A DNA stretch of 11,611 bases from an uncultured Roseovarius sp. (lineage in GTDB: Bacteria > Pseudomonadota > Alphaproteobacteria > Rhodobacterales > Rhodobacteraceae), in contig CAJXKX010000021.1 in NCBI GenBank assembly GCA_913055965.1, positions 1 through 11,611 of the forward strand, written 5' to 3'. Below the pieces are notes generated by a model. That model did no database searches. It had not been told where the DNA came from and worked only from the letters and a program-made list of their open reading frames with translations. Positions 6,565 to 11,611 of the stretch are shown here, one piece after another. The position numbers and the translations under genes are program-made. The number at the start of each line of letters is the position of its first letter. The first letter of the stretch is position 1.

Positions 6565-7761
6565 TTACTTCGACGTTGATGTCAACTGAACGACTTGTCC
6601 AGCGCCGCCGGTCACATAGGCGGCCCAGCATTCTACTAGCGCCTGCCGCGGTTCCAGATAGTCCGTCCTTCGATATGCGCGCACGACACTGCCGTCCACC
6701 ACGTGCCCGATCATCGTTTCGGCGACTTCGTGCGGGGCGTCGGTTGCCTCGGCCAGCCATGTGCGCAGGCTCGTGCGAAAGCCATGCGGGCGCGCTTCCA
6801 GCCCGCGCCGTTCCATGTGCCGCGAAAGCGTCATGTCGCTGATCACGCCCCGCCGGGTGTTCGGAAACAGGAAGCCATTGCGGGTGTGCGGGCGGGCAAG
6901 GTCAATGATGCGCCGGGCTTCACGCGAAAGCGGCACGCGGAACGGCTCGGTCGCCCCCTTGCGCCCCTTCACGACATCGGCTGGTATGGTCCATACATCG
7001 TCGTCGATTTGGTCCAGCCGGATTTCTCGCAGCGGGGTCGAGCGCACACCGGTCAAGATCAGGAGGCGGAGGGCAAGGTGGGTGAGGGTGGGTTCTTCAA
7101 GGCTCGCGTAGAACTCAGGCACGTCGCGCCAATTCATCGCCGGAATGTTCTTTCGGACGTGGCGCGACTTCCCGAGCAACGCCTTGGCCTTGTCGGTCGC
7201 TTGCAGGTCCACGTCGAGGCCCAGCGCCGCCGCATGCTTCATCACGATAGAAAGCCGACTCATCGCCTTGCTCGCCGTTTCCGCCTTGGTGTGCCAAATC
7301 GGGGCCAGTGTGTCGCGGATATCGCGCTGGTCGAGGTCCGTGACCGGCACCTTTCCAAGTTTGGGCAACACATGGCGCTCAAGCGGCGAAAGCCAACGGC
7401 CGGCCTTTCCATCGCCCTTGAGCTCCGCCTTGCGCGCCTCGAAGGCGTCGGCGGTGATGACCGAGAGCGAGATATCCTCTCGCCGTGCCGCCCGAGCCTC
7501 GGCCTCTCGTTCCTTGACCGGATCGCGGCCTTCGGCTGCCACCTTGCGCCAGCGTTGAGCCAGTTTTCGCGCCTCGGCGAGCCCTAGCGTCGGAAATCCG
7601 CCAAGGCCCATTTCGCGCCGCCGACCGTGAACCGTCACGCGCAACACCCATTGCGCCCCGCCGTCCTCTCGTTTGATGAGCCAGAGGCCAGCACCATCGC
7701 AGTGTTTACCCACCGGCGCGCTCTTGACGAAAGTCGCTGAAAGTCTGTTCCGTGCGCGCAT
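6565..7761 (-). CDS. int: Tyrosine recombinase integrase with DUF4102-type arm-binding domain
   Basis: 398 residues, the usual size for the P4/CP4-57-like integrase group. Residues about 5-85 form the arm-type DNA-binding domain (HCDGAGLWL, then WVLRVTVHGRRREMGLGGFP, then LAEARKLAQ). Residues about 95-190 are the SAM-like core-binding domain. The catalytic domain shows R240 (LTGVRSTPLREI), H326-G-F-R329, H353 (IGHVV) and the tyrosine nucleophile Y363 (VRAYRRTDY). All catalytic residues are intact, so it is probably active. The ATG at 7761 has the RBS AGGTGG 6 nt upstream and a promoter at 7787-7815. The gene reads inward from the presumed right end of the element. The target site is unknown; many relatives use tRNA genes, but none is present here. 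Confidence 0.95.
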   Translation of the reverse strand: MRARNRLSATFVKSAPVGKHCDGAGLWLIKREDGGAQWVLRVTVHGRRREMGLGGFPTLGLAEARKLAQRWRKVAAEGRDPVKEREAEARAARREDISLSVITADAFEARKAELKGDGKAGRWLSPLERHVLPKLGKVPVTDLDQRDIRDTLAPIWHTKAETASKAMSRLSIVMKHAAALGLDVDLQATDKAKALLGKSRHVRKNIPAMNWRDVPEFYASLEEPTLTHLALRLLILTGVRSTPLREIRLDQIDDDVWTIPADVVKGRKGATEPFRVPLSREARRIIDLARPHTRNGFLFPNTRRGVISDMTLSRHMERRGLEARPHGFRTSLRTWLAEATDAPHEVAETMIGHVVDGSVVRAYRRTDYLEPRQALVECWAAYVTGGAGQVVQLTSTSK

Positions 7762-7776
7762 TTCTGTCCACCTAAA

Positions 7777-7815
7777 TATCCACCCTAAGATAGTGGATAA
7801 GGACGGTCACGGCAA
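7777..7815 (-). promoter_or_regulatory. Integrase promoter with inverted-repeat operator over the -10 box
   Basis: On the minus strand: TTGCCG (-35, 7815-7810), 17 bp, TATCTT (-10, 7792-7787), with start near 7780 and a leader of about 19 nt. A perfect 7-bp inverted repeat TATCCAC (7777-7783) / GTGGATA (7793-7799) brackets the -10 box. A repressor or the integrase itself bound there would block the promoter. The related TCCACCTA (7767-7774) contains the RBS, and its inverse TAGGTGGA recurs at 7847-7854. Confidence 0.6.
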
Positions 7816-7865
7816 CACATCTCAGGACAGATTGGGCCAACAAATATAGGTGGATGAGGTCACGG
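7793..7865. repeat. Imperfect direct repeat upstream of the integrase (possible arm-type sites)
   Basis: GTGGAT-aaggac-GGTCACGG (7793-7812) and GTGGAT-ga-GGTCACGG (7850-7865) share both blocks and differ by a 4-bp shorter spacer. They lie between the integrase start and the presumed element/chromosome junction, where integrase arm-type or excisionase sites are expected. The second copy is also part of TAGGTGGA, the inverse of the integrase RBS box. Confidence 0.4.
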
Positions 7866-7961
7866 AAGAACAAATAAAACGTTTCAAAACAGCATGCTGG
7901 TGCCGACCACCCGCACCATGCCTCCCTCATTGTTCCGAGCGGCACCGCGCGCCCGCGTGGC
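7816..7961. other. Probable right junction of the element with the chromosome
   Basis: Sequence up to about 7890 is AT-rich (for example caaataaaacgtttcaaaac), while from about 7895 it has host-like GC content. A perfect 10-bp palindrome CAGCATGCTG sits at 7890-7899 on this boundary. TTGTTCC (7930-7936) and GGAACAA (7973-7979) form a wide inverted repeat that runs into the DUF853 3' end. No tRNA is visible. The actual attachment core cannot be defined without the left end. Confidence 0.4.
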
Positions 7962-9521
7962 TCAGCGCCCGCGGAACAACCCGCCCAGCAGGCCGCGGAC
8001 GATGCGGCGCCCGGTCGTGCCGCGCAGCTCCTTCACCACGGCCGAGGCGATGGCCCCCCCGAGGCTCTCGGTGGCGGGTCCGCGCGTGGTGCGCCCGGCG
8101 CGCGCGCCGCCCGAATAGCGCCGCGCGGCGCGAAACTCGCGCGCCTCCTCGGCCTCTGCCGCCTCGGCTTCTTTCGCAGCCGCCTCCGCCGCCTCCGCCG
8201 CTTCTGCCTCTTTCGCCGCGGCCTCGGCGCGCGCCGCGAGCATCTCGAAGGCCGAGTGCCGGTCGAGCGCCGCCTCGTACTTGCCCGCGACCGGCGAGGC
8301 GGCGATCACGGCGCGGCGCGTGGCCGCGTCGCAGGGGCCCAGCAGGGTGGCTGGCGGGCGGATCAGCGTGCGCTCGACCATGCCCGGCACGCCCTTGTCC
8401 TGCAAAAGCGAGGTCACCGCCTCGCCGGTGCCCACGTCGCGGATCGCCTCGACCGTGTCGAAGCGGGGGTTGGGGCGATAGGTCTCGGCGGCGCGCCGGA
8501 GCGCCTTCTGATCCCGCGCGGTAAAGGCGCGCAGCGCGTGCTGGAAGCGGTTGCCAAGCTGCCCGAGGATATCCTCGGGCACGTCGTCGGGATTCTGGGT
8601 GATGAAATACACCCCCACGCCCTTGGAGCGGATGAGCCGCGCCACCTGCTCGACCTTGTCCACCAGCGCCTTGGGCGCGTCGTCGAAGAGCAGGTGCGCC
8701 TCGTCGAAGAAGAACACGAGCCGCGGCTTGTCGGGATTGCCCACCTCGGGCAGTTGCTCGAAAAGCTCCGACAGGAGCCACAGAAGGAAGGTGGCATAGA
8801 GCCGGGGCGCGCGCACCAGCTTGTCGGCGGCGAGGATGTTGACATGGCCGCGCCCCTCGGGTGTCACGCGCATCAGGTCGGCCAGATCGAGCGCCGGCTC
8901 GCCGAAGAAATGCGCGCCGCCCTGGTTCTCCAGCACCAGCAGCGCGCGCTGGATTGCGCCGACCGAGGCGGTGGCGACGTTGCCGTAGCGCAGCGACAGA
9001 TCGGCCGCGCTCTCGCCCACGAAGGTCAGCAGCGCCTGCAGGTCCTTGAGATCGAGCAGCGGCAGCGCCTCTTCGTCGGCGACGCGGAACGCGATGTTGA
9101 GCACCCCCTCCTGCGCGTCCGTGAGGCCCATCAGCCGCGACAGCAGCAGCGGCCCCATCTCCGACACTGTGGTGCGCATCGGGTGGCCCTGCTCGCCGAA
9201 GATGTCCCAGAAGATGACCGGGAACGCGTCGTAGCGATAGGCGTCGAAGCCGATCCTCTCGGCGCGCGACGTGAAGGCCCCGTGCAGCTTCTGCTCCGGG
9301 CTGCCCGCCACCGCCATGCCCGACACGTCGCCCTTGATGTCCGACAGGATCACCGGCACGCCCGCATCCGAAAACCCCTCGGCGAGGATCTGCAGCGTCA
9401 CCGTCTTGCCGGTGCCCGTGGCCCCGGCGATGAGCCCGTGCCGGTTGCCGTATCTGAGCAGCAAGTCCTGCGCCGCCGCGTATTCCGGCCCGCCCCCGCC
9501 GGTGAAAATCGTTCCGCCCAC
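7962..9521 (-). CDS. HerA-like DUF853 (YjgR-type) ATPase
   Basis: 519 residues. Walker A GATGTGKT is at residues 33-40, just after the family motif YGNRHGLIAGATG, and Walker B FFFDEAH is at 270-276. YFITQNPDDVPEDILGQLGNRFQHALRA (about 305-332) holds the sensor-like region typical of FtsK/HerA relatives. The basic C-terminus RRIVRGLLGGLF is also typical of the family. E. coli YjgR belongs to the same family; its cellular role is not established, though HerA-type ATPases act on DNA. The start is GTG 9521, with GAGGAG 11 nt upstream. Residues 433-458 are two tandem 13-residue EAAAKEAEAAEA(A/E)(A/E) units, an alanine/glutamate helix just before the C-terminal segment. The gene is chromosomal rather than part of the element. 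Confidence 0.92.
   Translation of the reverse strand: MGGTIFTGGGGPEYAAAQDLLLRYGNRHGLIAGATGTGKTVTLQILAEGFSDAGVPVILSDIKGDVSGMAVAGSPEQKLHGAFTSRAERIGFDAYRYDAFPVIFWDIFGEQGHPMRTTVSEMGPLLLSRLMGLTDAQEGVLNIAFRVADEEALPLLDLKDLQALLTFVGESAADLSLRYGNVATASVGAIQRALLVLENQGGAHFFGEPALDLADLMRVTPEGRGHVNILAADKLVRAPRLYATFLLWLLSELFEQLPEVGNPDKPRLVFFFDEAHLLFDDAPKALVDKVEQVARLIRSKGVGVYFITQNPDDVPEDILGQLGNRFQHALRAFTARDQKALRRAAETYRPNPRFDTVEAIRDVGTGEAVTSLLQDKGVPGMVERTLIRPPATLLGPCDAATRRAVIAASPVAGKYEAALDRHSAFEMLAARAEAAAKEAEAAEAAEAAAKEAEAAEAEEAREFRAARRYSGGARAGRTTRGPATESLGGAIASAVVKELRGTTGRRIVRGLLGGLFRGR
8148..8225 (-). repeat. Two tandem 39-bp units encoding EAAAKEAEAAEA in the DUF853 gene
   Basis: The units at 8187-8225 and 8148-8186 encode residues 433-445 and 446-458. 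The protein copies are nearly identical but the DNA has diverged at synonymous sites, so the duplication is not recent or is kept by selection for a rigid charged helix. Confidence 0.7.
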
Positions 9522-9600
9522 GTGCCCACAAGCTCCTCGTTCCAGACAGCGTCACGGGCTGACCATACAAAATTAACCCTTCCATGCCAGTCTCAATGCG

Positions 9601-9679
9601 TGCCCGGTGCCGAATGTCCTCCGGCCGCGGGCATTTCCTCCCTGTCAGACTGGCCGCGCCTCCGGGTGCGGCCTTTTTT
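9601..9679 (+). ncRNA. Candidate small RNA ending in an orphan terminator
   Basis: TGCCCG (9601-9606) can pair with CGGGCA (9628-9633). It is followed by an unpaired TTTCCTCCC stretch (anti-Shine-Dalgarno-like) and the terminator at 9652-9679. No plus-strand gene precedes it, since the left neighbour is on the minus strand. The 5' end is a guess, as no good promoter is visible. It may instead end antisense or read-through transcripts. Confidence 0.3.
9652..9679 (+). terminator. Intrinsic terminator with no gene in front
   Basis: Nine-bp stem GGCCGCGCC (9652-9660) / GGTGCGGCC (9665-9673) with one G-U pair, loop TCCG, followed by six T (9674-9679). It works only in plus-strand reading, so it cannot serve the DUF853 gene. 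Confidence 0.85.
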
Positions 9680-9702
9680 GTTGCGAGGCTGCAACTGCGC
9701 TG

Positions 9703-9731
9703 TTGACGGATTGCCGGTTGTGCCCTAGCGT
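9703..9731 (+). promoter_or_regulatory. Promoter in front of a short terminator-ended unit
   Basis: TTGACG (9703-9708), exactly 17 bp, TAGCGT (9726-9731). It resembles alphaproteobacterial housekeeping promoters with a TAG-type -10. The expected start near 9738 is only about 40 nt before the terminator stem at 9776, so its product would be very short. Confidence 0.6.
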
Positions 9732-9737
9732 CCGCTT

Positions 9738-9803
9738 CAATGACTAAGTCGGCCAGTCCGACGGGGAGAAAGCGGAAAGGGGCCTTGCGGCCCCTTTCTT
9801 CTT
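9738..9803 (+). ncRNA. Candidate small RNA of about 65 nt
   Basis: A promoter (9703-9731) and an intrinsic terminator (9776-9800) frame a roughly 65-nt transcript. It has a first hairpin GTCGG (9748-9752) / CCGAC (9758-9762), then a purine-rich linker ggggagaaagcgg, then the terminator. There is an ATG at 9740 but no ribosome site, and the frame runs through the terminator, so a protein is unlikely. I do not recognise a named RNA family. Confidence 0.5.
9776..9800 (+). terminator. Intrinsic terminator of the candidate small RNA
   Basis: Nine-bp perfect stem AAAGGGGCC (9776-9784) / GGCCCCTTT (9789-9797), loop TTGC, followed by CTTCTT. It lies 60 bp upstream of the ialB promoter and would insulate ialB from upstream transcription. 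With its A and T flanks it could work in both directions. Confidence 0.85.
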
Positions 9804-9865
9804 GCTCCGGTCCCGGCGGCGGCGGATTTCGGCGGCCTCGCCGCGCCCGTTCACGCGATTTGACA

Positions 9866-9894
9866 CTGACACCCGCGCGGCTCCGTGCTAGAGC
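9866..9894 (+). promoter_or_regulatory. Probable ialB promoter
   Basis: CTGACA (9866-9871), 17 bp, TAGAGC (9889-9894), with the start near 9901 and a leader of about 32 nt. A better -35 hexamer TTGACA at 9860-9865 exists but is 23 bp from this -10. The ialB ribosome site AAGGGGAAG is at 9922-9930. Confidence 0.5.
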
Positions 9895-9932
9895 CTGCTG
9901 CGTGATATCAGTGCAGACACGAAGGGGAAGAC

Positions 9933-10541
9933 ATGACCAAGACCCTGCTCCACCTGTCCCTGGCCGCCATGCTGGCGCTCTCGACCGCCGCGGGCGCGCA
10001 GGAGGCTGCCTCCGATGGCGATGCCGCGGCTGAGACCGCGCAGTCCGCGCCCGGCACCGGGCTCGACACCGGGCGTGAGGTGGCCGACCAGAACCAGGCC
10101 TATGTCAAGGCCACGCATGGCGACTGGTCGGTGCGCTGCTTTCCCGGCGAGGGCGACGAAGACCTCTGCCAGATGTACCAGCTTCTGACCGAATCCGAGG
10201 GCAACCCGGTGGCCGAGTTCACGCTCTACCGGCTCGAGGGGGCGGGCCCCGTCGCGGCGGGCGCCACCATCGCGGTGCCGCTGGGCACGCTGCTGACCGA
10301 GGAGATGCGCCTCTCGGTCGATGGCGGCAAGGCCAAGAGCTATGCCTATTCGTTCTGCACGATGGGCGGCTGTTTCTCGCGCATCGGGCTGACGGCGGAC
10401 GAGGTCGAGGCGATGAAGCAGGGCGCGCAGGCGCTGATCGAGATCGTGCCCGCGCAGGCGCCCGACCAGACGGTGCGCATCGAGGTCTCGCTCTCGGGCT
10501 TCACCGCCGCCTTCGACGAAGCCTCGACTCTCAGCAACTGA
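9933..10541 (+). CDS. Invasion-associated locus B (IalB) family periplasmic protein
   Basis: 202 residues. An N-terminal signal peptide (MTKTLLHLSLAAMLALSTAA) has a probable signal peptidase I cut after A22 (AGA-QE). An acidic, alanine-rich linker follows to about residue 55. The IalB domain begins with HGDWSVRC (62-69). Cysteines 69 and 79, and 142 and 147 (FCTMGGC), are placed as in the family and probably form two disulfides in the periplasm. IalB was named for an invasion role in Bartonella. Homologues are widespread in free-living Rhodobacteraceae and their general function is unclear, so the invasion label should not be taken literally. The start is well supported by AAGGGGAAG about 5 nt before ATG. 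The gene converges with the KAS gene 19 bp downstream. Confidence 0.9.
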   Translation: MTKTLLHLSLAAMLALSTAAGAQEAASDGDAAAETAQSAPGTGLDTGREVADQNQAYVKATHGDWSVRCFPGEGDEDLCQMYQLLTESEGNPVAEFTLYRLEGAGPVAAGATIAVPLGTLLTEEMRLSVDGGKAKSYAYSFCTMGGCFSRIGLTADEVEAMKQGAQALIEIVPAQAPDQTVRIEVSLSGFTAAFDEASTLSN

Positions 10542-10555
10542 GGCGCGCGCCTCGC

Positions 10556-10582
10556 GGCGCTCAGGCGAACCGCCTGAGCGCC
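10556..10582. terminator. 12-bp perfect hairpin between convergent ialB and KAS genes
   Basis: GGCGCTCAGGCG (10556-10567), loop AAC, CGCCTGAGCGCC (10571-10582). It includes the KAS stop codon. Just before it is a 14-bp palindrome GAGGCGCGCGCCTC (10540-10553) over the ialB stop. Neither has a T-run, so this may be a bidirectional stalling or 3'-end-protecting hairpin rather than a classical terminator. Confidence 0.55.
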
Positions 10583-11611
10583 AGCACCGCGTTCAGCCCG
10601 CCGAAGGCGAAGGCGTTGGACAGCGCCACCTCGACACGCGCCTCGCGCGCCTCGTTGGGCACCACGTCGAGCGCGCATTCCGGGTCGGGCTCTTCATAGC
10701 CGATGGTGGGGGCGATCACCCCGTCGCGCAGCGCCATGATGCAGGCCAGCAGTTCCACCGCGCCGGTGCCGCCGATCAGATGGGCATGCATCGACTTGGT
10801 GGACGAGATCATCAGCCGGTCGGCATGCGCCCCGAACACATCCGCCACCGCCGCGCATTCGGTCTTGTCATTGGCCGCCGTGCCGGTGCCGTGGGCGTTG
10901 ATATAGCCGACCTCCTCGCGGTTCACCCGCGCGTCGCGCAGCGCGCCCTGCATGGCCCGCGCCGCGCCCTGTTTCGACGGCATCACGATGTCGGCGGCGT
11001 CCGAGGTCATGGCGAATCCCGCCACCTCGGCCAGGATATCGGCCCCGCGCCGGCGCGCGTGCTCCAGTTCCTCGAACACGAACACCGCCGCGCCCTCGCC
11101 CTGCACCATGCCGTTGCGATTGGCCGAGAAGGGGCGGCAGGCGTCGCGGCTCATCACCCGCAGCCCCTCCCACGCCTTGACGCCGCCGAAGCACAGCATC
11201 GATTCCGATCCGCCGGTGATCATGGCGGGCGTGATGCCGCCATGCACCATCTGGAACGCCTGCGCCATGGCGTGGTTGGACGAGGCGCAGGCGGTCGAGA
11301 CGGTGAAGGTCGGCCCCTTGAGGTTGAACTCCATCGACAGGTGCGAGGCTGCGGCATTGTTCATCAGCTTCGGCACCACGAAGGGATGGACGCGGTTCTT
11401 GCCCTCCTCGTAGACCGAGCGGTAATTGTCGTCGAGCGTGGTCATGCCGCCGCCCGAATTGCCAAGGATCACGCCTGCCCGCGCCGCCAGATCGCCCTCG
11501 AACCGCAGCCCCGCCTGCGCGATCGCCTGCCGTGCTGCGACCAGCGTGAACTGCGTGAACCGGTCGTAGAGCGCCAGTTGCTGCCGGTTGAACACCGTTT
11601 CGGGATCGTAG
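10561..11611 (-). CDS. FabF-like beta-ketoacyl-ACP synthase, N-terminus outside window
   Basis: The frame is open to the right edge (YDPETVFNRQQLALYDRF...), so the GTG at 11595 is not the start. Some 60-80 N-terminal residues are missing compared with FabF (about 410 aa). The condensing-enzyme triad is complete: Cys in TVSTACASSNHA (codon 11287-11289), His in INAHGTGTAANDKTE (10891-10893), and the second His in STKSMHAHLIGGTGAVE (10780-10782). The conserved end is SNAFAFGGLNAVLALRR. It should condense an acyl chain with malonyl-ACP in fatty acid or related lipid synthesis. The motif MHAHLIGG replaces the common TGHLLGAA and suggests a FabF paralogue rather than the main housekeeping enzyme. 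An acyl carrier protein or dehydratase gene could lie upstream, beyond the edge. Confidence 0.9.
   Translation of the reverse strand, partial: YDPETVFNRQQLALYDRFTQFTLVAARQAIAQAGLRFEGDLAARAGVILGNSGGGMTTLDDNYRSVYEEGKNRVHPFVVPKLMNNAAASHLSMEFNLKGPTFTVSTACASSNHAMAQAFQMVHGGITPAMITGGSESMLCFGGVKAWEGLRVMSRDACRPFSANRNGMVQGEGAAVFVFEELEHARRRGADILAEVAGFAMTSDAADIVMPSKQGAARAMQGALRDARVNREEVGYINAHGTGTAANDKTECAAVADVFGAHADRLMISSTKSMHAHLIGGTGAVELLACIMALRDGVIAPTIGYEEPDPECALDVVPNEAREARVEVALSNAFAFGGLNAVLALRRFA

Noticed and set aside
7895..7919. Sequence ending CCGCACCA that might be a tRNA 3' end used as attachment site
   Set aside because: No GGTTCGA-type T-loop, no matching 5' acceptor strand and no cloverleaf can be drawn upstream.
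7886..7919. Short minus-strand reading MVRVVGTSMLF ending in TGA, resembling the GTS motif of TauE/SafE permeases and hinting at an interrupted host gene
   Set aside because: Only 11 residues are available, and that motif is not N-terminal in the permeases, so the match is not usable evidence.
7850..8524. Plus-strand open frame starting GTG after a TAGGTGGA box
   Set aside because: After the first roughly 25 codons it runs antisense to DUF853 as Arg/Pro/Ala-rich text. The TAGGTGGA box is better explained as part of the repeats near the integrase.
7927..9728. Long open frames of 490-552 codons on both strands over the DUF853 gene
   Set aside because: They overlap a gene with clear Walker A and B motifs in another frame, and their translations are low-complexity Arg/Gly/Ala text without family motifs.
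10561..11595. KAS gene complete with a GTG start at 11595
   Set aside because: The frame continues to the window edge with family-like residues (YDPET), and the N-terminal part of the KAS fold would be missing.

Overview
The window looks like a piece of a high-GC alphaproteobacterial chromosome, most likely Rhodobacteraceae (Roseobacter/Paracoccus-like). The evidence is a GC-rich right arm with strong GC third-position codon use, an invasion-associated locus B (IalB) family periplasmic protein, a YjgR/DUF853 HerA-like ATPase, and TTGAC-type promoters with TAG-rich -10 boxes. The genus cannot be named from this sequence alone.

Left and middle, about 1-7890, is an integrative mobile element with every gene on the minus strand. 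Read in the direction of transcription it runs: tyrosine integrase (7761-6565), AlpA-type excisionase/regulator (6366-6148), zinc-finger/Toprim primase (6146-5259), DUF3987 primase-helicase-like ATPase (5262-3787), an unrecognised 131-aa protein (3790-3395), an HGGxSTG-motif zinc protein (3447 or 3426 to 2887), a roughly 400-bp gap with a doubtful small ORF, and a large type III-like restriction subunit (2491 to beyond base 1). The genes from alpA to the HGGxSTG gene are packed with 1-bp gaps or ATGA overlaps and probably form one transcript from a very good promoter at 6498-6526. There are no capsid, tail, terminase large-subunit or conjugation genes here. The content fits a phage-satellite-like or mini integrative element with its own replication module and a DNA-restriction cargo gene. 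The left end lies outside the window. The right end probably lies in the AT-richer gap 7762-7961, next to the 3' end of the host DUF853 gene.

Right arm, 7962-11611, is ordinary chromosome: the DUF853 HerA-like ATPase (minus), a 411-bp intergenic region, ialB (plus), and a convergent FabF-like beta-ketoacyl-ACP synthase (minus, 5' end outside the window). The intergenic region carries two plus-strand intrinsic terminators without an obvious gene in front of them, and at least one looks like a short promoter-to-terminator small RNA unit. A 12-bp-stem hairpin sits at the ialB/KAS convergence.

Points of most interest are: five 9-bp-phased TTCCTAC/GTAGGAA repeats in two opposed arms inside the gene after the DUF3987 ATPase (a possible satellite replication origin); an inverted repeat that brackets the -10 box of the integrase promoter; the two candidate small RNAs; and the pairing of a satellite replication module with a type III-like restriction subunit.
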